DNA of 64,000 bases from Shewanella marinintestina (GTDB lineage: Bacteria; Pseudomonadota; Gammaproteobacteria; Enterobacterales; Shewanellaceae): the NCBI RefSeq assembly GCF_023283845.1, contig NZ_JAKILC010000001.1:248001-312000 (forward strand), read 5' to 3'. Numbering within the stretch: the stretch's first letter is position 1; each line of letters opens with the position of its first letter. A program made the translations under genes and the position numbers. This document shows, in pieces, positions 1-9,599 of this stretch. The notes beneath the pieces are model-generated. The model worked only from the letters and a program-made list of their open reading frames with translations. It was not told the origin of the DNA and did no database searches.

Positions 1-2000
1 GCCGGTGATGGTTTACTCATAGCAGCAACAAGATCGATAGATTGCTTATCTGTCGCGTCTTTAAAACGATTACCTAGAGGGAAAATTAGAGCACGCAAAA
101 TCAGAGCAATACCACGATTAGGGAAATTGCGTATGGCTTCATCTAAGGCCTTAGCAGCTAAATGTAAACGGGTAGCCATAACATGTCGCACTGCTGGTAA
201 ATCATCAAACTGGCGACCGTTATCTTCAAATAACTTCAGTGTTGCAGAGCCTAAGTAAAGTTGGCTTAACACGTCCCCCATTCGAGCACTCAACATTTCT
301 TTACGTTTTAAATCACCACCAAGGATCAACATCGATACGTCTGTCATAAAGGCCAACGCCGCTGACAATCGAGTCATGTCTTTATAATATTGCTTAGTTT
401 CACCACTCACTGGCGACGCTGTAAAACGGCTCCCCGTTAATGCATTACCTAATGCACTAAATGCATTACGTGTTGCGTAACCTATATGCCCAAGCAATAA
501 AGAATCAAAACGTTCAAGTGCTGCGTCAGTATCTTGCATTCCTGCAGCTTCCATTTCCGCAAGCACATAAGGGTGACAACGTGTGGCACCTTGGCCAAAA
601 ATCATTAAGCTACGAGTTAGAATATTCGCGCCTTCAACCGTAATTGAAATCGGAAGAGCCATGTAACCATGACCTAAGTAGTTCTTAGGACCAAGTTGGA
701 TCCCTTTACCAGATTGAATATCCATTGCATCGTCAACGACTTTACGACCAAGCTCTGTCATATGGTATTTAGCGATAGCGGTTACCACTGATGGCTTTAC
801 TTTTAAATCGATACCCGTTGTGGTTAAACGTCTAGCAGCTTCAAGCTGATAGGTATTAGCAATAACACGAGCAAGCGCCTCTTGCACGCCTTCAAACTGC
901 GCGATAGGCAGACCAAATTGTTGACGAACAACGCTGTAAGCCGTTGTAGTTTTGGTTGCCATATGGCCTGATGCAGTTGAAAGAGCCGGCAATGAAATAC
1001 CACGTCCTGCAGATAGGCACTCAACCAACATACGCCAGCCGCGGCCAGCGTATTGCGGTCCCCCAATAATCCAATCTAGAGGAATAAATACATCTTCGCC
1101 TTGGGTTGTACCATTCATAAAAGCTAGATTTAACGGATTATGACGGCGACCAATTTTAACGCCTTGATGATCAGTTGGAATTAACGCACAGGTGATACCA
1201 ATATGTTTAACATCCCCTAATAACCCTTCTGGGTCTGACATTTGAAACGCCAAGCCAAGTACGTCGGCGACTGGAGCAAGGGTAATGTAACGTTTATTCC
1301 AATTAAGTTTTAAACCTAAGGTGTCTTCACCATTAAATTCTCGGCGGCAGACAACTCCAGTATCAGGAATTGCACCTGCATCACTTCCCGCTTCAGGTCC
1401 AGTTAACGCAAAACATGGAATTGCTCGCCCATCAGCAAGTAATGGCAACCAGTGTTCTTTTTGTTCAGAGGTACCATAGTGTGTCAGTAACTCACCTGGG
1501 CCTAACGAGTTAGGTACCATAACCGTTACTGCTGCACTTACGCTACGGCTAGCAATTTTACTGACAATGGTTGAGTTTGCGTAGGCAGAAAATGCTTTAC
1601 CACCATATTTTTTGGGGATAATTAAGGCGAAGAAACCTTCTTTTTTGAAATAGTCCCATAGCTCTGGTGGTAAGTCTTTTCTATTATTAACAATGTCGTA
1701 GTCATCAATCATTGTTAACGCTGTCATGACCTGATTATCAATAAAATCTTGCTCTTCTGAAGTCAGTGTCGGTTTACCGTAACTATGTAAAACTTGCCAA
1801 TTAGGTTTACCTTTAAATAGCTCTCCTTCCCACCAAACATCACCCGCTTCCATCGCTTCTTTTTCAGTGCTAGATAAAGGCGGCAATACTTGTTTAAAAA
1901 AACTGAAAACAGGACGCGTGATTAGCTGCATCCTGATATTTTTAACACTGAATACAACGACTATTGCAGCAAGCAATAATATTAATAATGTCGTAGCCAT
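1..2000 (-). CDS. fadE: Acyl-CoA dehydrogenase FadE (C-terminus cut by window edge)
   Basis: This is the first enzyme of fatty-acid beta-oxidation, oxidising acyl-CoA to trans-2-enoyl-CoA with FAD. The reading frame stays open from the ATG at 1998-2000 to the window edge, giving about 666 residues; the family is usually a little over 800, so roughly 150 C-terminal residues lie outside. The N-terminus starts MATTLLILLLAAIVVVFSV, a hydrophobic anchor typical of the long membrane-linked FadE type, followed by a conserved WWEGELF segment at about residues 55-61. The start lies 5 bases after the psrA stop, so the two are probably co-transcribed and FadE is probably under PsrA control. Identification is by sequence recognition; only the C-terminal end is unseen. 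Confidence 0.9.
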   Translation of the reverse strand, partial: MATTLLILLLAAIVVVFSVKNIRMQLITRPVFSFFKQVLPPLSSTEKEAMEAGDVWWEGELFKGKPNWQVLHSYGKPTLTSEEQDFIDNQVMTALTMIDDYDIVNNRKDLPPELWDYFKKEGFFALIIPKKYGGKAFSAYANSTIVSKIASRSVSAAVTVMVPNSLGPGELLTHYGTSEQKEHWLPLLADGRAIPCFALTGPEAGSDAGAIPDTGVVCRREFNGEDTLGLKLNWNKRYITLAPVADVLGLAFQMSDPEGLLGDVKHIGITCALIPTDHQGVKIGRRHNPLNLAFMNGTTQGEDVFIPLDWIIGGPQYAGRGWRMLVECLSAGRGISLPALSTASGHMATKTTTAYSVVRQQFGLPIAQFEGVQEALARVIANTYQLEAARRLTTTGIDLKVKPSVVTAIAKYHMTELGRKVVDDAMDIQSGKGIQLGPKNYLGHGYMALPISITVEGANILTRSLMIFGQGATRCHPYVLAEMEAAGMQDTDAALERFDSLLLGHIGYATRNAFSALGNALTGSRFTASPVSGETKQYYKDMTRLSAALAFMTDVSMLILGGDLKRKEMLSARMGDVLSQLYLGSATLKLFEDNGRQFDDLPAVRHVMATRLHLAAKALDEAIRNFPNRGIALILRALIFPLGNRFKDATDKQSIDLVAAMSKPSP

Positions 2001-2005
2001 AATTT

Positions 2006-2653
2006 TTACATTACATCCTTAGTAAGTGGAACAGACACACCAGCTGATAAATAGGGGATAACTTTTCTGATCACGGCTTCGATGTCATTGTGCTCACCAA
2101 AATCTGCAGCGGCAATTTCAGTCAACGCATCGGCCGATGCCATAGTGAAAACAACGGTACCTAAAGTGAAGTGTAATCGCCAAAACATCTCTGCAGGTGG
2201 AATATGCGGCGCGCTTTCAGCCACAGCCTTGACAAATAAGCCGAGGTACTCGCCATAATGAGTGGTAATAAACCAACGCAGATGCCCTTGACTCTCAATA
2301 TAACCTCGACCTAAAAGCTGTAGAAAAGTCGTAGTACCTTCAGCACGAAGCTGATTAAGGTCAAGTAAAGGGCCGACAAGTGTTGAGAAAATTGCATCCA
2401 AAGAAGCATTACTATTCTCTTCACGCACAGCGACAATAGCTTTAGCTGCTGCTGGCATAAACACATCTAGGTAACGGGCTAACACCGCTCTAATTAGCTC
2501 TTTTTTAGAACCAAAATGATAATTTACAGAAGCAAGGTTCACTTCGGCTTTACTTGTAATTAGTCTTAGTGAGGTCTCTGAGAAGCCTCTTTCTGCAAAT
2601 AATTTTTCCGCAGCGTCCAGTATTCTTGTTTTTGTATCGGAGCGATTTGCCAT
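2006..2653 (-). CDS. psrA: TetR-family fatty-acid regulator PsrA
   Basis: A 215-residue TetR-type repressor. The N-terminal helix-turn-helix (about residues 9-55) includes the stretches AERGFSETSLRLIT and VNYHFGSKKELI, which closely match the PsrA branch known from Pseudomonas and Shewanella, where PsrA represses fatty-acid degradation genes and is released by long-chain acyl ligands. The remaining 160 residues form the less conserved ligand-binding domain. It is the first gene of a likely psrA-fadE operon (5-base gap). An inverted repeat just upstream (2672-2692) is a plausible autoregulatory operator. The TetR call is certain; the PsrA assignment rests on the DNA-binding helix and the fadE neighbour. 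Confidence 0.85.
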   Translation of the reverse strand: MANRSDTKTRILDAAEKLFAERGFSETSLRLITSKAEVNLASVNYHFGSKKELIRAVLARYLDVFMPAAAKAIVAVREENSNASLDAIFSTLVGPLLDLNQLRAEGTTTFLQLLGRGYIESQGHLRWFITTHYGEYLGLFVKAVAESAPHIPPAEMFWRLHFTLGTVVFTMASADALTEIAAADFGEHNDIEAVIRKVIPYLSAGVSVPLTKDVM

Positions 2654-3092
2654 TCCGTTGCCTTCATATCTATTTAAAACACTCGTTTAAATTAAACATT
2701 CGCTTTCAGCTTGTCAAACAAATTCCCGATATATCAGTATAAACTGACCTTTATGGTCTTTATAAAACCGAGATAGCAATAAGGCCTATTTAGGCCTTTA
2801 TTGACCCAACTAATTTTCACCTTAAAAAATAGAAACTTTAATAACAATTAAAACGACAATTAATATTCATCCTGATAAAAAAAGCCTAAGGCGAGTATTG
2901 CCTGAAGATGAAACATCTAATCAGCGTTAAGCAAAATCGTAACAAAACTCTTAGTCAAGTTAGCCTCCATTAATAGTGACTAGAGTCGTTATCATTTTAA
3001 GCCTTTCTGATGTTAGCTTTTACTGAACCCTCTGTTAATTGGCAACAAAACAAGTAAAATGGGCAACACAAAAATAACAAAGGATTTCAACG
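2654..3092. other. Divergent intergenic region psrA / M2 peptidase
   Basis: This 439-base AT-rich region holds the psrA operator and promoter on the left and the promoter of the M2 peptidase on the right. The peptidase has a good ribosome site (AAAGGA, about 8 bases before its ATG). At 2777-2803 there is a strong imperfect hairpin (CAATAAGGCCTA / TAGGCCTTTATTG) with no gene ending near it. No ORF looks coding. Confidence 0.6.
2672..2692. promoter_or_regulatory. Putative PsrA operator
   Basis: The inverted repeat ATTTAAA-N7-TTTAAAT contains the core AAAC-N4-GTTT and lies 19 bases before the psrA start codon. PsrA sites in other proteobacteria have a GAAAC-N4-GTTTC-like core, so autoregulation of the psrA-fadE operon is the natural reading. 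This is inference from spacing and symmetry. Confidence 0.5.
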
Positions 3093-4931
3093 ATGAACAC
3101 GACCTCAATTAAGGTATCTAAATTGTCGGCTGTTATTGCACTAGTATTGGGGGCTTCAGCTTGTAGCCAATCAGAAACCGACTCTAGCCCTGCAACAGTA
3201 GATAAAACAGCAGAGGCAAAGCAGTTTATTACTAATGCTGAAGCACAAATGGCTGAGCTTTCACTAGAAATTAACCGCTCAGAATGGATTTACAGTAACT
3301 TTATTACGGAAGATACTGCCGCTCTGTCTGCTAGTGTAGCTGAAAAATACACTGCAAAATCAGTGGAGCTTGCAACTCTTGCAGCACAATATGCAGGTTT
3401 GGAGCTGAGCGATGAAGAAAAAAGAAAGCTCAATATTCTACGTAGCTCTATTGTATTACCCTCCCCTCTCGATCCAGTAAAAAATGCAGAGCTTGCTAAC
3501 ATTAGTGCTGAATTAAACGGCTTATACGGCAAAGGGAAATATTGCTTTAAAGATGGTCGCTGCCTAAGTCAACCGGAATTATCAGCGATTATGGCTGATT
3601 CAAAGGATCCAGATGAACTATTAGAAGTTTGGCAAGGTTGGCGAGAAATTGCTAAGCCTATGCGCCCTCTATTTGAACGTGAAGTTGAACTTGCCAATGA
3701 AGGTGCAATAGACCTTGGCTATGCTGATCTTTCAGAGCTTTGGCGCAGTAACTACGATATGAAACCTGATGAGTTTTCTACTGAGCTAGATCGTTTATGG
3801 GGCCAAGTTAAGCCGCTGTATGATTCACTGCATTGTTATGTGCGTGGTGAACTAAATGAACAATATGGAGAAGACATTGCTCCTGCATCGGGGCCAATAC
3901 CAGCGCATTTACTCGGTAACATGTGGGCACAAAGTTGGGGCAATATCTATGAACAAGTTGCTCCTCAAGATGCTGATCCGGGTTACAACGTAACAGAGCT
4001 ACTTGCTCAGCATAACTATGATGAAGTAAAAATGGTCGAGCAAGCAGAGAGCTTCTTTACTTCACTAGGCTTTGAGCCATTACCAGACACGTTCTGGAAA
4101 CGATCTTTGTTTGTACAGCCAGAAGATCGAGATGTTGTGTGCCATGCGTCAGCGTGGGATCTCGACAACTTAGACGATATTCGCATTAAGATGTGCATTC
4201 AAAAAACGGCTGAAGACTTTACCGTTATTCATCATGAATTAGGTCATAACTTCTACCAACGCGCTTATAAAAATCAACCTTTTATCTTTAAAAACAGCGC
4301 TAACGACGGCTTCCATGAAGCTATTGGCGATACCGTTGCGCTTTCTATTACGCCAAATTATCTAAAGCAAATAGGGCTATTAGATGAAGTGCCAGATGCT
4401 TCTAAAGATATTGGCCTATTGCTTAAACAAGCATTAGATAAAGTTGCCTTCTTACCTTTCGGCTTGATGATCGACCAATGGCGCTGGAAAGTATTTAGCG
4501 GTGAAATTACACCAGAGCAATACAATCAAGCTTGGTGGGAACTACGTGAAAAATACCAAGGTGTTAAAGCACCAATGGCACGTACTGAAGCAGACTTTGA
4601 CCCAGGCGCTAAATACCATGTGCCAGGAAATGTGCCATATACACGTTACTTTTTAGCGCACATTTTGCAATTCCAATTCCACAAATCATTGTGTGAAATT
4701 GCTGGTGATAACGGTCCGGTGCATCGCTGTAGTATATATGGCAATAAAGAAGCCGGTGCTAAACTTAACACCATGTTAGAAATGGGACAAAGTAAACCAT
4801 GGCCAGAAGCTTTAGCGGCCGTTACAGGCACGAAGGAGATGGATGCAAAAGCTGTACTTGATTACTTTGCGCCTTTACAAGCATGGTTAGATGAGCAAAA
4901 CAATTCAGCGAACCGACAGTGTGGCTGGTAA
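3093..4931 (+). CDS. Secreted M2-family metallopeptidase (ACE-like peptidyl-dipeptidase), probable lipoprotein
   Basis: A 612-residue zinc peptidase of the M2 family, the bacterial relatives of angiotensin-converting enzyme that remove dipeptides from peptide C-termini. The zinc motif is HELGH at residues 381-385, and the third zinc ligand is Glu409 in the family-typical HEAIGD motif. The N-terminus is a signal sequence ending in a lipobox-like ASAC, with Cys24 the likely lipidated residue, so the enzyme should be anchored in the cell envelope. Length fits a full single-domain M2 enzyme. It stands alone, with its own ribosome site AAAGGA and a strong terminator after it. Its natural peptide substrates cannot be read from sequence. 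Confidence 0.9.
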   Translation: MNTTSIKVSKLSAVIALVLGASACSQSETDSSPATVDKTAEAKQFITNAEAQMAELSLEINRSEWIYSNFITEDTAALSASVAEKYTAKSVELATLAAQYAGLELSDEEKRKLNILRSSIVLPSPLDPVKNAELANISAELNGLYGKGKYCFKDGRCLSQPELSAIMADSKDPDELLEVWQGWREIAKPMRPLFEREVELANEGAIDLGYADLSELWRSNYDMKPDEFSTELDRLWGQVKPLYDSLHCYVRGELNEQYGEDIAPASGPIPAHLLGNMWAQSWGNIYEQVAPQDADPGYNVTELLAQHNYDEVKMVEQAESFFTSLGFEPLPDTFWKRSLFVQPEDRDVVCHASAWDLDNLDDIRIKMCIQKTAEDFTVIHHELGHNFYQRAYKNQPFIFKNSANDGFHEAIGDTVALSITPNYLKQIGLLDEVPDASKDIGLLLKQALDKVAFLPFGLMIDQWRWKVFSGEITPEQYNQAWWELREKYQGVKAPMARTEADFDPGAKYHVPGNVPYTRYFLAHILQFQFHKSLCEIAGDNGPVHRCSIYGNKEAGAKLNTMLEMGQSKPWPEALAAVTGTKEMDAKAVLDYFAPLQAWLDEQNNSANRQCGW

Positions 4932-4958
4932 ATTTTTACACCATGTATAGTTTATAGC

Positions 4959-4992
4959 AAAAAGGCCATTAATTGTTGTTAATGGCCTTTTT
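4959..4992. terminator. Bidirectional Rho-independent terminator
   Basis: Perfect symmetrical hairpin AAAAAGGCCATTAA / TTAATGGCCTTTTT with a 6-base loop, between the convergent M2 peptidase and smrA. The A-run and T-run let it work on both strands. Confidence 0.9.
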
Positions 4993-5066
4993 AGACATTG
5001 TCGCAATCACCTCAAATTTAATAAAAGCTTTCACTGACACCTTTCGAATATTGTTCAAAATTGATA

Positions 5067-5657
5067 CTAGCGTACCTTGACGCCCTTATGGTTAGTTTCT
5101 CGGGTTTCAATCCGCTTTTGTTCAGACTTAGTCAACATAACATATAAAGCTCCGGTACCTCCGTGATGGCGCTGTGCGCTATGGAAAGCCAAGACTTCTT
5201 CGATCTGCTCTAACCATGAAGCAACAAAAGACTTCATTAACCCCGGGAAAGGTTTAGCCTTAGCTCCTTTACCATGAATCACTAGTATACAGCGTTCCCC
5301 GCGGGCTCTGCTTGCTAGGATCTGCTGATACAGAGCTTCTCTTGCCTGCGAAACCTTAAGCATATGCAAATCAATTTCATATTTAATCGGATATCCCCCG
5401 AGGCTTAGGCGATGAAAAACCGCTTCTTGAACCCCATCACGTTTAAACTCAACGATTGCATCGGGTAAAATAGCTGTAATTAAATTAGGGTCTAGCGTCA
5501 ACTTGGCGAGTTGCTCACTCACCTGTAATTGTTTTCTGCGCAGGTTTTGCGCTTCAGTTGATACCTTCTGCTCGCTAATCGTAGTCGTCGTATTATTTTT
5601 AAGTGGCTGAACACCTGCCATCTCAGAAAGAAACAGACTCATTTCTTCTTCAACCAT
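5067..5657 (-). CDS. smrA: Smr-domain DNA endonuclease SmrA
   Basis: A 196-residue protein with a C-terminal Smr (small MutS-related) domain from about residue 90. The hallmark motifs are present: DLH at 96-98, HGKG at 128-131 and the GGTGA stretch at 166-170. Smr domains are nucleases or nicking enzymes related to the MutS2 C-terminus; stand-alone versions of this layout are annotated SmrA (E. coli YdaL). The N-terminal 60 residues are charged and variable. A second possible start, MSLFL, lies five codons downstream of the one used. The gene is single and converges on the M2 peptidase. Cellular role is not well established. Confidence 0.8.
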   Translation of the reverse strand: MVEEEMSLFLSEMAGVQPLKNNTTTTISEQKVSTEAQNLRRKQLQVSEQLAKLTLDPNLITAILPDAIVEFKRDGVQEAVFHRLSLGGYPIKYEIDLHMLKVSQAREALYQQILASRARGERCILVIHGKGAKAKPFPGLMKSFVASWLEQIEEVLAFHSAQRHHGGTGALYVMLTKSEQKRIETRETNHKGVKVR

Positions 5658-5819
5658 AATCCCCCCAATTAGCCTAGAACCACCAAACCATTATCTGAAA
5701 AATGTTCAATGTGCGTAAAAGCTAAACACTGCAACACATCTTGTAATGATCTAGTACTTTAGTTCACCTTAACCATCTATTATAGTGTTAGTTATTATAT
5801 TCCTAGTTTGCCCTATTAC

Positions 5820-6404
5820 ATGCTTAAAAAAGTTGCAACAGCGTTTACACTCATTAATTTAATTTACTTTAGCCTACTTCAAGTCGCACTTGCGGATGAT
5901 AATGAAGCACTAAATGCTGTCTATAACCAATTTAGTGATGCTTTTAACGAGCTTGATGCTAGCAGAATGAAATCCATTTATTCTGAAGATGCTTGTTATA
6001 TTCCAGAAAGCCAAGGTGAAGGGATCACTATGGGTCGTGATAAAATCGTCGCTTTATACGATACTTTTTTCGGTAAAATTAAACACAAAAATGCAAAAAT
6101 TGAAGTCGACTTCCGTGTAATAGAACGCAATATTGAAGGTTCCAGTGCAACGGATATCGGTTATTACCTCATTAGATTCCATCCACCAATTGATAATGGC
6201 GAGCCAAGCAGTGAATTTGCGGGGAAATTTGTTGGTGTATCGAAAAAGAAAAATGACGGTAAATGGTACCTCACTGTTGATACTAACAATCGAGCTGAAG
6301 CGTCATTTTATTATAATGCTAAACCTAGTCCAAACCTTTATTATGGTCGCCAATTTCCAGCGTTAAGCCAACAATCAGTACCAAGTAACCATGACCAACA
6401 TTAA
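5820..6404 (+). CDS. Secreted NTF2-like / DUF4440 (SnoaL-like) protein
   Basis: About 194 residues: a signal peptide (start MLKKVATAFTLI, cleavage near ALA-DD) and a domain of the nuclear-transport-factor-2 fold, shown by YNQFSDAFNELDASRMKSIY, then an acid-rich YIPESQGEG segment and a MGRDKIVALY helix. Such DUF4440/SnoaL-like domains are small cone-shaped ligand pockets; several are isomerases, many have no known function. I prefer the ATG at 5820 over an in-frame TTG at 5808, because it gives a normal signal peptide with Lys-Lys near the N-terminus. No strong ribosome site is seen for either. The stop overlaps the start of ychJ by 14 bases, which suggests translational coupling. Confidence 0.75.
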   Translation: MLKKVATAFTLINLIYFSLLQVALADDNEALNAVYNQFSDAFNELDASRMKSIYSEDACYIPESQGEGITMGRDKIVALYDTFFGKIKHKNAKIEVDFRVIERNIEGSSATDIGYYLIRFHPPIDNGEPSSEFAGKFVGVSKKKNDGKWYLTVDTNNRAEASFYYNAKPSPNLYYGRQFPALSQQSVPSNHDQH

Positions 6405-6870
6405 TATTGATCCACAATCTCTTTGCCCTTGTTGCTCAAAGCAAACTTACCAGCAATGTTGCCAACCATTTCATCTTAAAAAGCAATCCGCAAAGACACC
6501 AGAGCAATTAATGCGCTCACGTTTTTGTGCTTTCTATTTAAAAGATTATGACTACTTAATTGCGACTCACCATAGCCAATACCTTAACGGCCTCGATACG
6601 GAGACGCTCGCACAAGAGCCTTTACCGCAATGGTTAAGTCTGGATGTGATCCGCAGTTCGCATACAAATGATAAAGGACAAGTTACATTTCAAGCTTGGT
6701 ATAAACTCGATGATGAGATTGATGCTATCCATGAATGCTCAGATTTTCTAAAATGTGATGGCCAATGGCTGTATACCGAGGGCAAGCAAATGGATCCTGT
6801 GATGCCTAATCGTAACGACAAGTGCGTTTGCTATAGTGGTAAGAAGTTCAAACAATGTTGTGGTGGGTAA
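6391..6870 (+). CDS. ychJ: YchJ-family SEC-C motif protein
   Basis: A 159-residue member of the YchJ (UPF0225) family. Two cysteine-rich SEC-C type zinc motifs flank the core: CPCCSKQTYQQCC near the N-terminus and CVCYSGKKFKQCC at the extreme C-terminus. The middle (LMRSRFCAFYLKDYDYLIATH) is the conserved NTF2-like YchJ domain. The gene overlaps the preceding NTF2-like secreted protein by 14 bases. The biochemical role of the family is unknown; SEC-C motifs bind zinc and are best known from the SecA C-terminus. Confidence 0.88.
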   Translation: MTNINIDPQSLCPCCSKQTYQQCCQPFHLKKQSAKTPEQLMRSRFCAFYLKDYDYLIATHHSQYLNGLDTETLAQEPLPQWLSLDVIRSSHTNDKGQVTFQAWYKLDDEIDAIHECSDFLKCDGQWLYTEGKQMDPVMPNRNDKCVCYSGKKFKQCCGG

Positions 6871-7284
6871 CGATCAGAAACATTACTGCAAAGTGATTAA
6901 TCGAAAATCTGTTTTAACTTAGTAATGACTCCCCTATTGTTTCATTTACAAATCAGCCTTTAGTCATAATTGATAATATTCAATTATGACAGCCTAACCG
7001 GTCAAGATGAGGCTACAAAGCTCTTTAGCTGTATGTTGTACAAGTTACACCTCTTCAAACTCTTAACCCCTACCGAGCAAAACTCAACAACTCGATTCTA
7101 AAATTCAGACTCAAGGTTAGCGTTTAAAAACTGCAAATATTGGGGCTTATGAATTAAAGAGAGGTAACTGCAACATGCTGGCATAAAACTGACGAACAGT
7201 AAGAAGCCACTAAATACCCTATAGCTTATTGCTTTTAATAGAGATTGGACTATGTGTTATTAAGTATTACAAAGGCCTACAGCT
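6871..7284. other. Intergenic region, nothing recognised
   Basis: 414 bases between convergent ychJ and the GGDEF/EAL gene. AT-rich, with no convincing ORF, strong hairpin or known RNA motif. Confidence 0.5.
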
Positions 7285-9471
7285 CTAATGAATTGAAGGG
7301 GATTTCGCTAAAAACTGGCTAAACTCTGACTCTCTTAATGCTGGACTGTATAAAAACCCTTGAGCTTGATGGCATAAATGTTCAGCCAAAAATGACTCTT
7401 GTTCTTTGGTTTCAACCCCCTCAGCTGTTAATGAAATATTCAACGCCGATGCCATGGCAATAATAGCACTAACAATTTCTCGACTTTCATGGCTAACGCT
7501 GAGATCAGAGATAAAGGAGCGATCAATCTTCAATTTACTGATCGGGAACTGCTTAAGGTATCTCATTGAGCTATAACCTGTACCAAAGTCATCAATGGCT
7601 AAGCCAACACCTAAATCAGCTAATTCATTGCAGAGATTTGTCGCAGAACGAATATCTTCCATCAGCTCTGTTTCAGTGATCTCCAGAATTAAGCTATGAG
7701 GCTTTAAGCGATAACGAGTAACCAACGACCAAACTTGTTCAAATAAGGTACCGCTAAAAAACTGTCTCGCTGACACGTTTACATGCATTGAGATATCAAT
7801 TTGGTGACGCTGCCACAAATTTAACTGTTTGCATGCAGCCTCTAGTACCCAAGAGCCAATATCATTAATTAACCCTGATTGCTCAGCAATATCAATAAAA
7901 GCACCAGGATATAACACGCCTTTTTTAGGGTGATGCCAGCGAATAAGCGCTTCTGCGCCAATATAAGCCTGCTTTTTTAAGTCTTTTAGCGGTTGATAAT
8001 AAAGCTCAAACTGACGACCTTTAATTGCAGCTACCAAATCACGCTCAATCTGTGCATCTTCTTTAAAGGCATTCAGTAACGCTGAATTAAATACTTGAAT
8101 CGCGTTACCTTGTTTATTTTTAGCATATTGCAGCGCAATATCAGCACAGGTTAACGAAGAAAACTGCTCTTCAATAGATGCTATATCCACTCGTGCTAAT
8201 GCCGGTTTAGGCTCTATCTGCTCAATACCTATGGTGATTGGGGCTTCAAGCTGACGATATAAGCGTTCTGTCGCTTGTTGAATACTGAACTCATCTTCGT
8301 TATTTTCAAATAAAATACCGAACTCATCACTACCAATGCGCGCGATTTCTGATAGTTGATGTACCTCGGCAAAATGGCGGATACGCCGGGCAATTTCAAT
8401 CAACATCACATCGCCATTTGCATGCCCATAAGTATCATTAAACCGTTTAAAGCCACGTAAATCGATCAGCACCATGTGGCCTGATTTAAGCTTTTTAAGT
8501 ACTCGACTAAAATGGGTACGATTATAAAGGCCTGTTAATCCACACCGCCAAGCTAAGCGCAATAACTCACTTTGATGATGATGTTGCTCAGTGCAGTTTT
8601 CTGCATTCACCAGTGCAAAGTGATTACCCCTTTCAGAGATAAAGCGTTTTACAGATAAGCGCATCCAATAAGCGCTGCCATCATGCCGAATGAGATTTAT
8701 CTCTTCTTCGCAAGGCTCGCCATTACGGGCTTTATTAAGGACGGACTCAGATAAATTGGGATACTGTTTGAAAAAATCTAAGACTTGAATTTTGCGACCT
8801 AAAATTCGCTCTTTAGGGACTTTTGTCAATTCAAAATGGGCATTATTCACATACTCGATACAATCAGTAGCTAAGTTAACGACCATCATGATTTGGTCTG
8901 ATTGCTCGGCTGCTGATAGCAATAATGTTAAACGCTCGTCTTTATCATATCCATACTTAGTCGCTAGAGTCAGTGCTAATTGGTCGGCTACTTGAGAACA
9001 GAGCTGCACTTCGCTTTCATGCCAAGGTTCAGAGCTCTCGGTACGTTCCAAACTTAACATACCCTCTAAATGGCCGTTAATTCGAATAGCGACTTCTAGC
9101 ACAGCGCGTATGCCATGCCCTTGATAGTAAGCTTGCAACTCCACTAACCGAGGGTCGTCAACACAATGTTCAGAAGTTATGTGACGCTCTACTTTCAACT
9201 GGCTAATGAAGTCGTCACACAAAGAAGGTTTTGGTCGGTAAGATTGAACTTGGGAGAGAGTTTTAGAAGGTAAAGAAGCTATTGTTAAGCGTGTGATTTG
9301 TTCGAGCGTGTCGTTTTCACTACAAATCGCAGAAACGACAACACTTGATACATTAAGCTGCTGTGAAAGTAATTCAGCGGCAATTTGTGCAGTGGCCTTA
9401 AAATCACCGAGCTGCTTTGCTTCTGAATTAACAATGTATTCCAACAATTGTTGAGATTTTTGCTTCTTCAC
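7285..9471 (-). CDS. GAF-PAS-GGDEF-EAL cyclic-di-GMP protein (degenerate GSDEF, intact EAL)
   Basis: A 728-residue cytosolic signalling protein with no membrane segment: GAF about 15-170, PAS about 180-295, GGDEF about 305-465, EAL about 475-720. The cyclase signature reads GSDEF at 380-384, so the second glycine is replaced by serine, and no RxxD inhibitory site precedes it. The EAL part keeps the key residues: EAL at 507-509, the VNVSARQ asparagine, DDFGTGYSS, the KID lysine and AEGVE. The expected activity is c-di-GMP breakdown by the EAL domain, possibly tuned by GTP bound to the altered GGDEF domain and by an unknown signal at GAF/PAS. It stands alone. Confidence 0.88.
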   Translation of the reverse strand: MKKQKSQQLLEYIVNSEAKQLGDFKATAQIAAELLSQQLNVSSVVVSAICSENDTLEQITRLTIASLPSKTLSQVQSYRPKPSLCDDFISQLKVERHITSEHCVDDPRLVELQAYYQGHGIRAVLEVAIRINGHLEGMLSLERTESSEPWHESEVQLCSQVADQLALTLATKYGYDKDERLTLLLSAAEQSDQIMMVVNLATDCIEYVNNAHFELTKVPKERILGRKIQVLDFFKQYPNLSESVLNKARNGEPCEEEINLIRHDGSAYWMRLSVKRFISERGNHFALVNAENCTEQHHHQSELLRLAWRCGLTGLYNRTHFSRVLKKLKSGHMVLIDLRGFKRFNDTYGHANGDVMLIEIARRIRHFAEVHQLSEIARIGSDEFGILFENNEDEFSIQQATERLYRQLEAPITIGIEQIEPKPALARVDIASIEEQFSSLTCADIALQYAKNKQGNAIQVFNSALLNAFKEDAQIERDLVAAIKGRQFELYYQPLKDLKKQAYIGAEALIRWHHPKKGVLYPGAFIDIAEQSGLINDIGSWVLEAACKQLNLWQRHQIDISMHVNVSARQFFSGTLFEQVWSLVTRYRLKPHSLILEITETELMEDIRSATNLCNELADLGVGLAIDDFGTGYSSMRYLKQFPISKLKIDRSFISDLSVSHESREIVSAIIAMASALNISLTAEGVETKEQESFLAEHLCHQAQGFLYSPALRESEFSQFLAKSPSIH

Positions 9472-9599
9472 ACGTCATCCTAAAATAAGGCAAACAACTT
9501 GTTCACCAATCGCTTTAATACTTAAAGCTAAATTATATTTTTTATAGGGTACAAGACTACACGAATTAACGTAATTTCAGCAAGTTCTACCAGCCTAGT

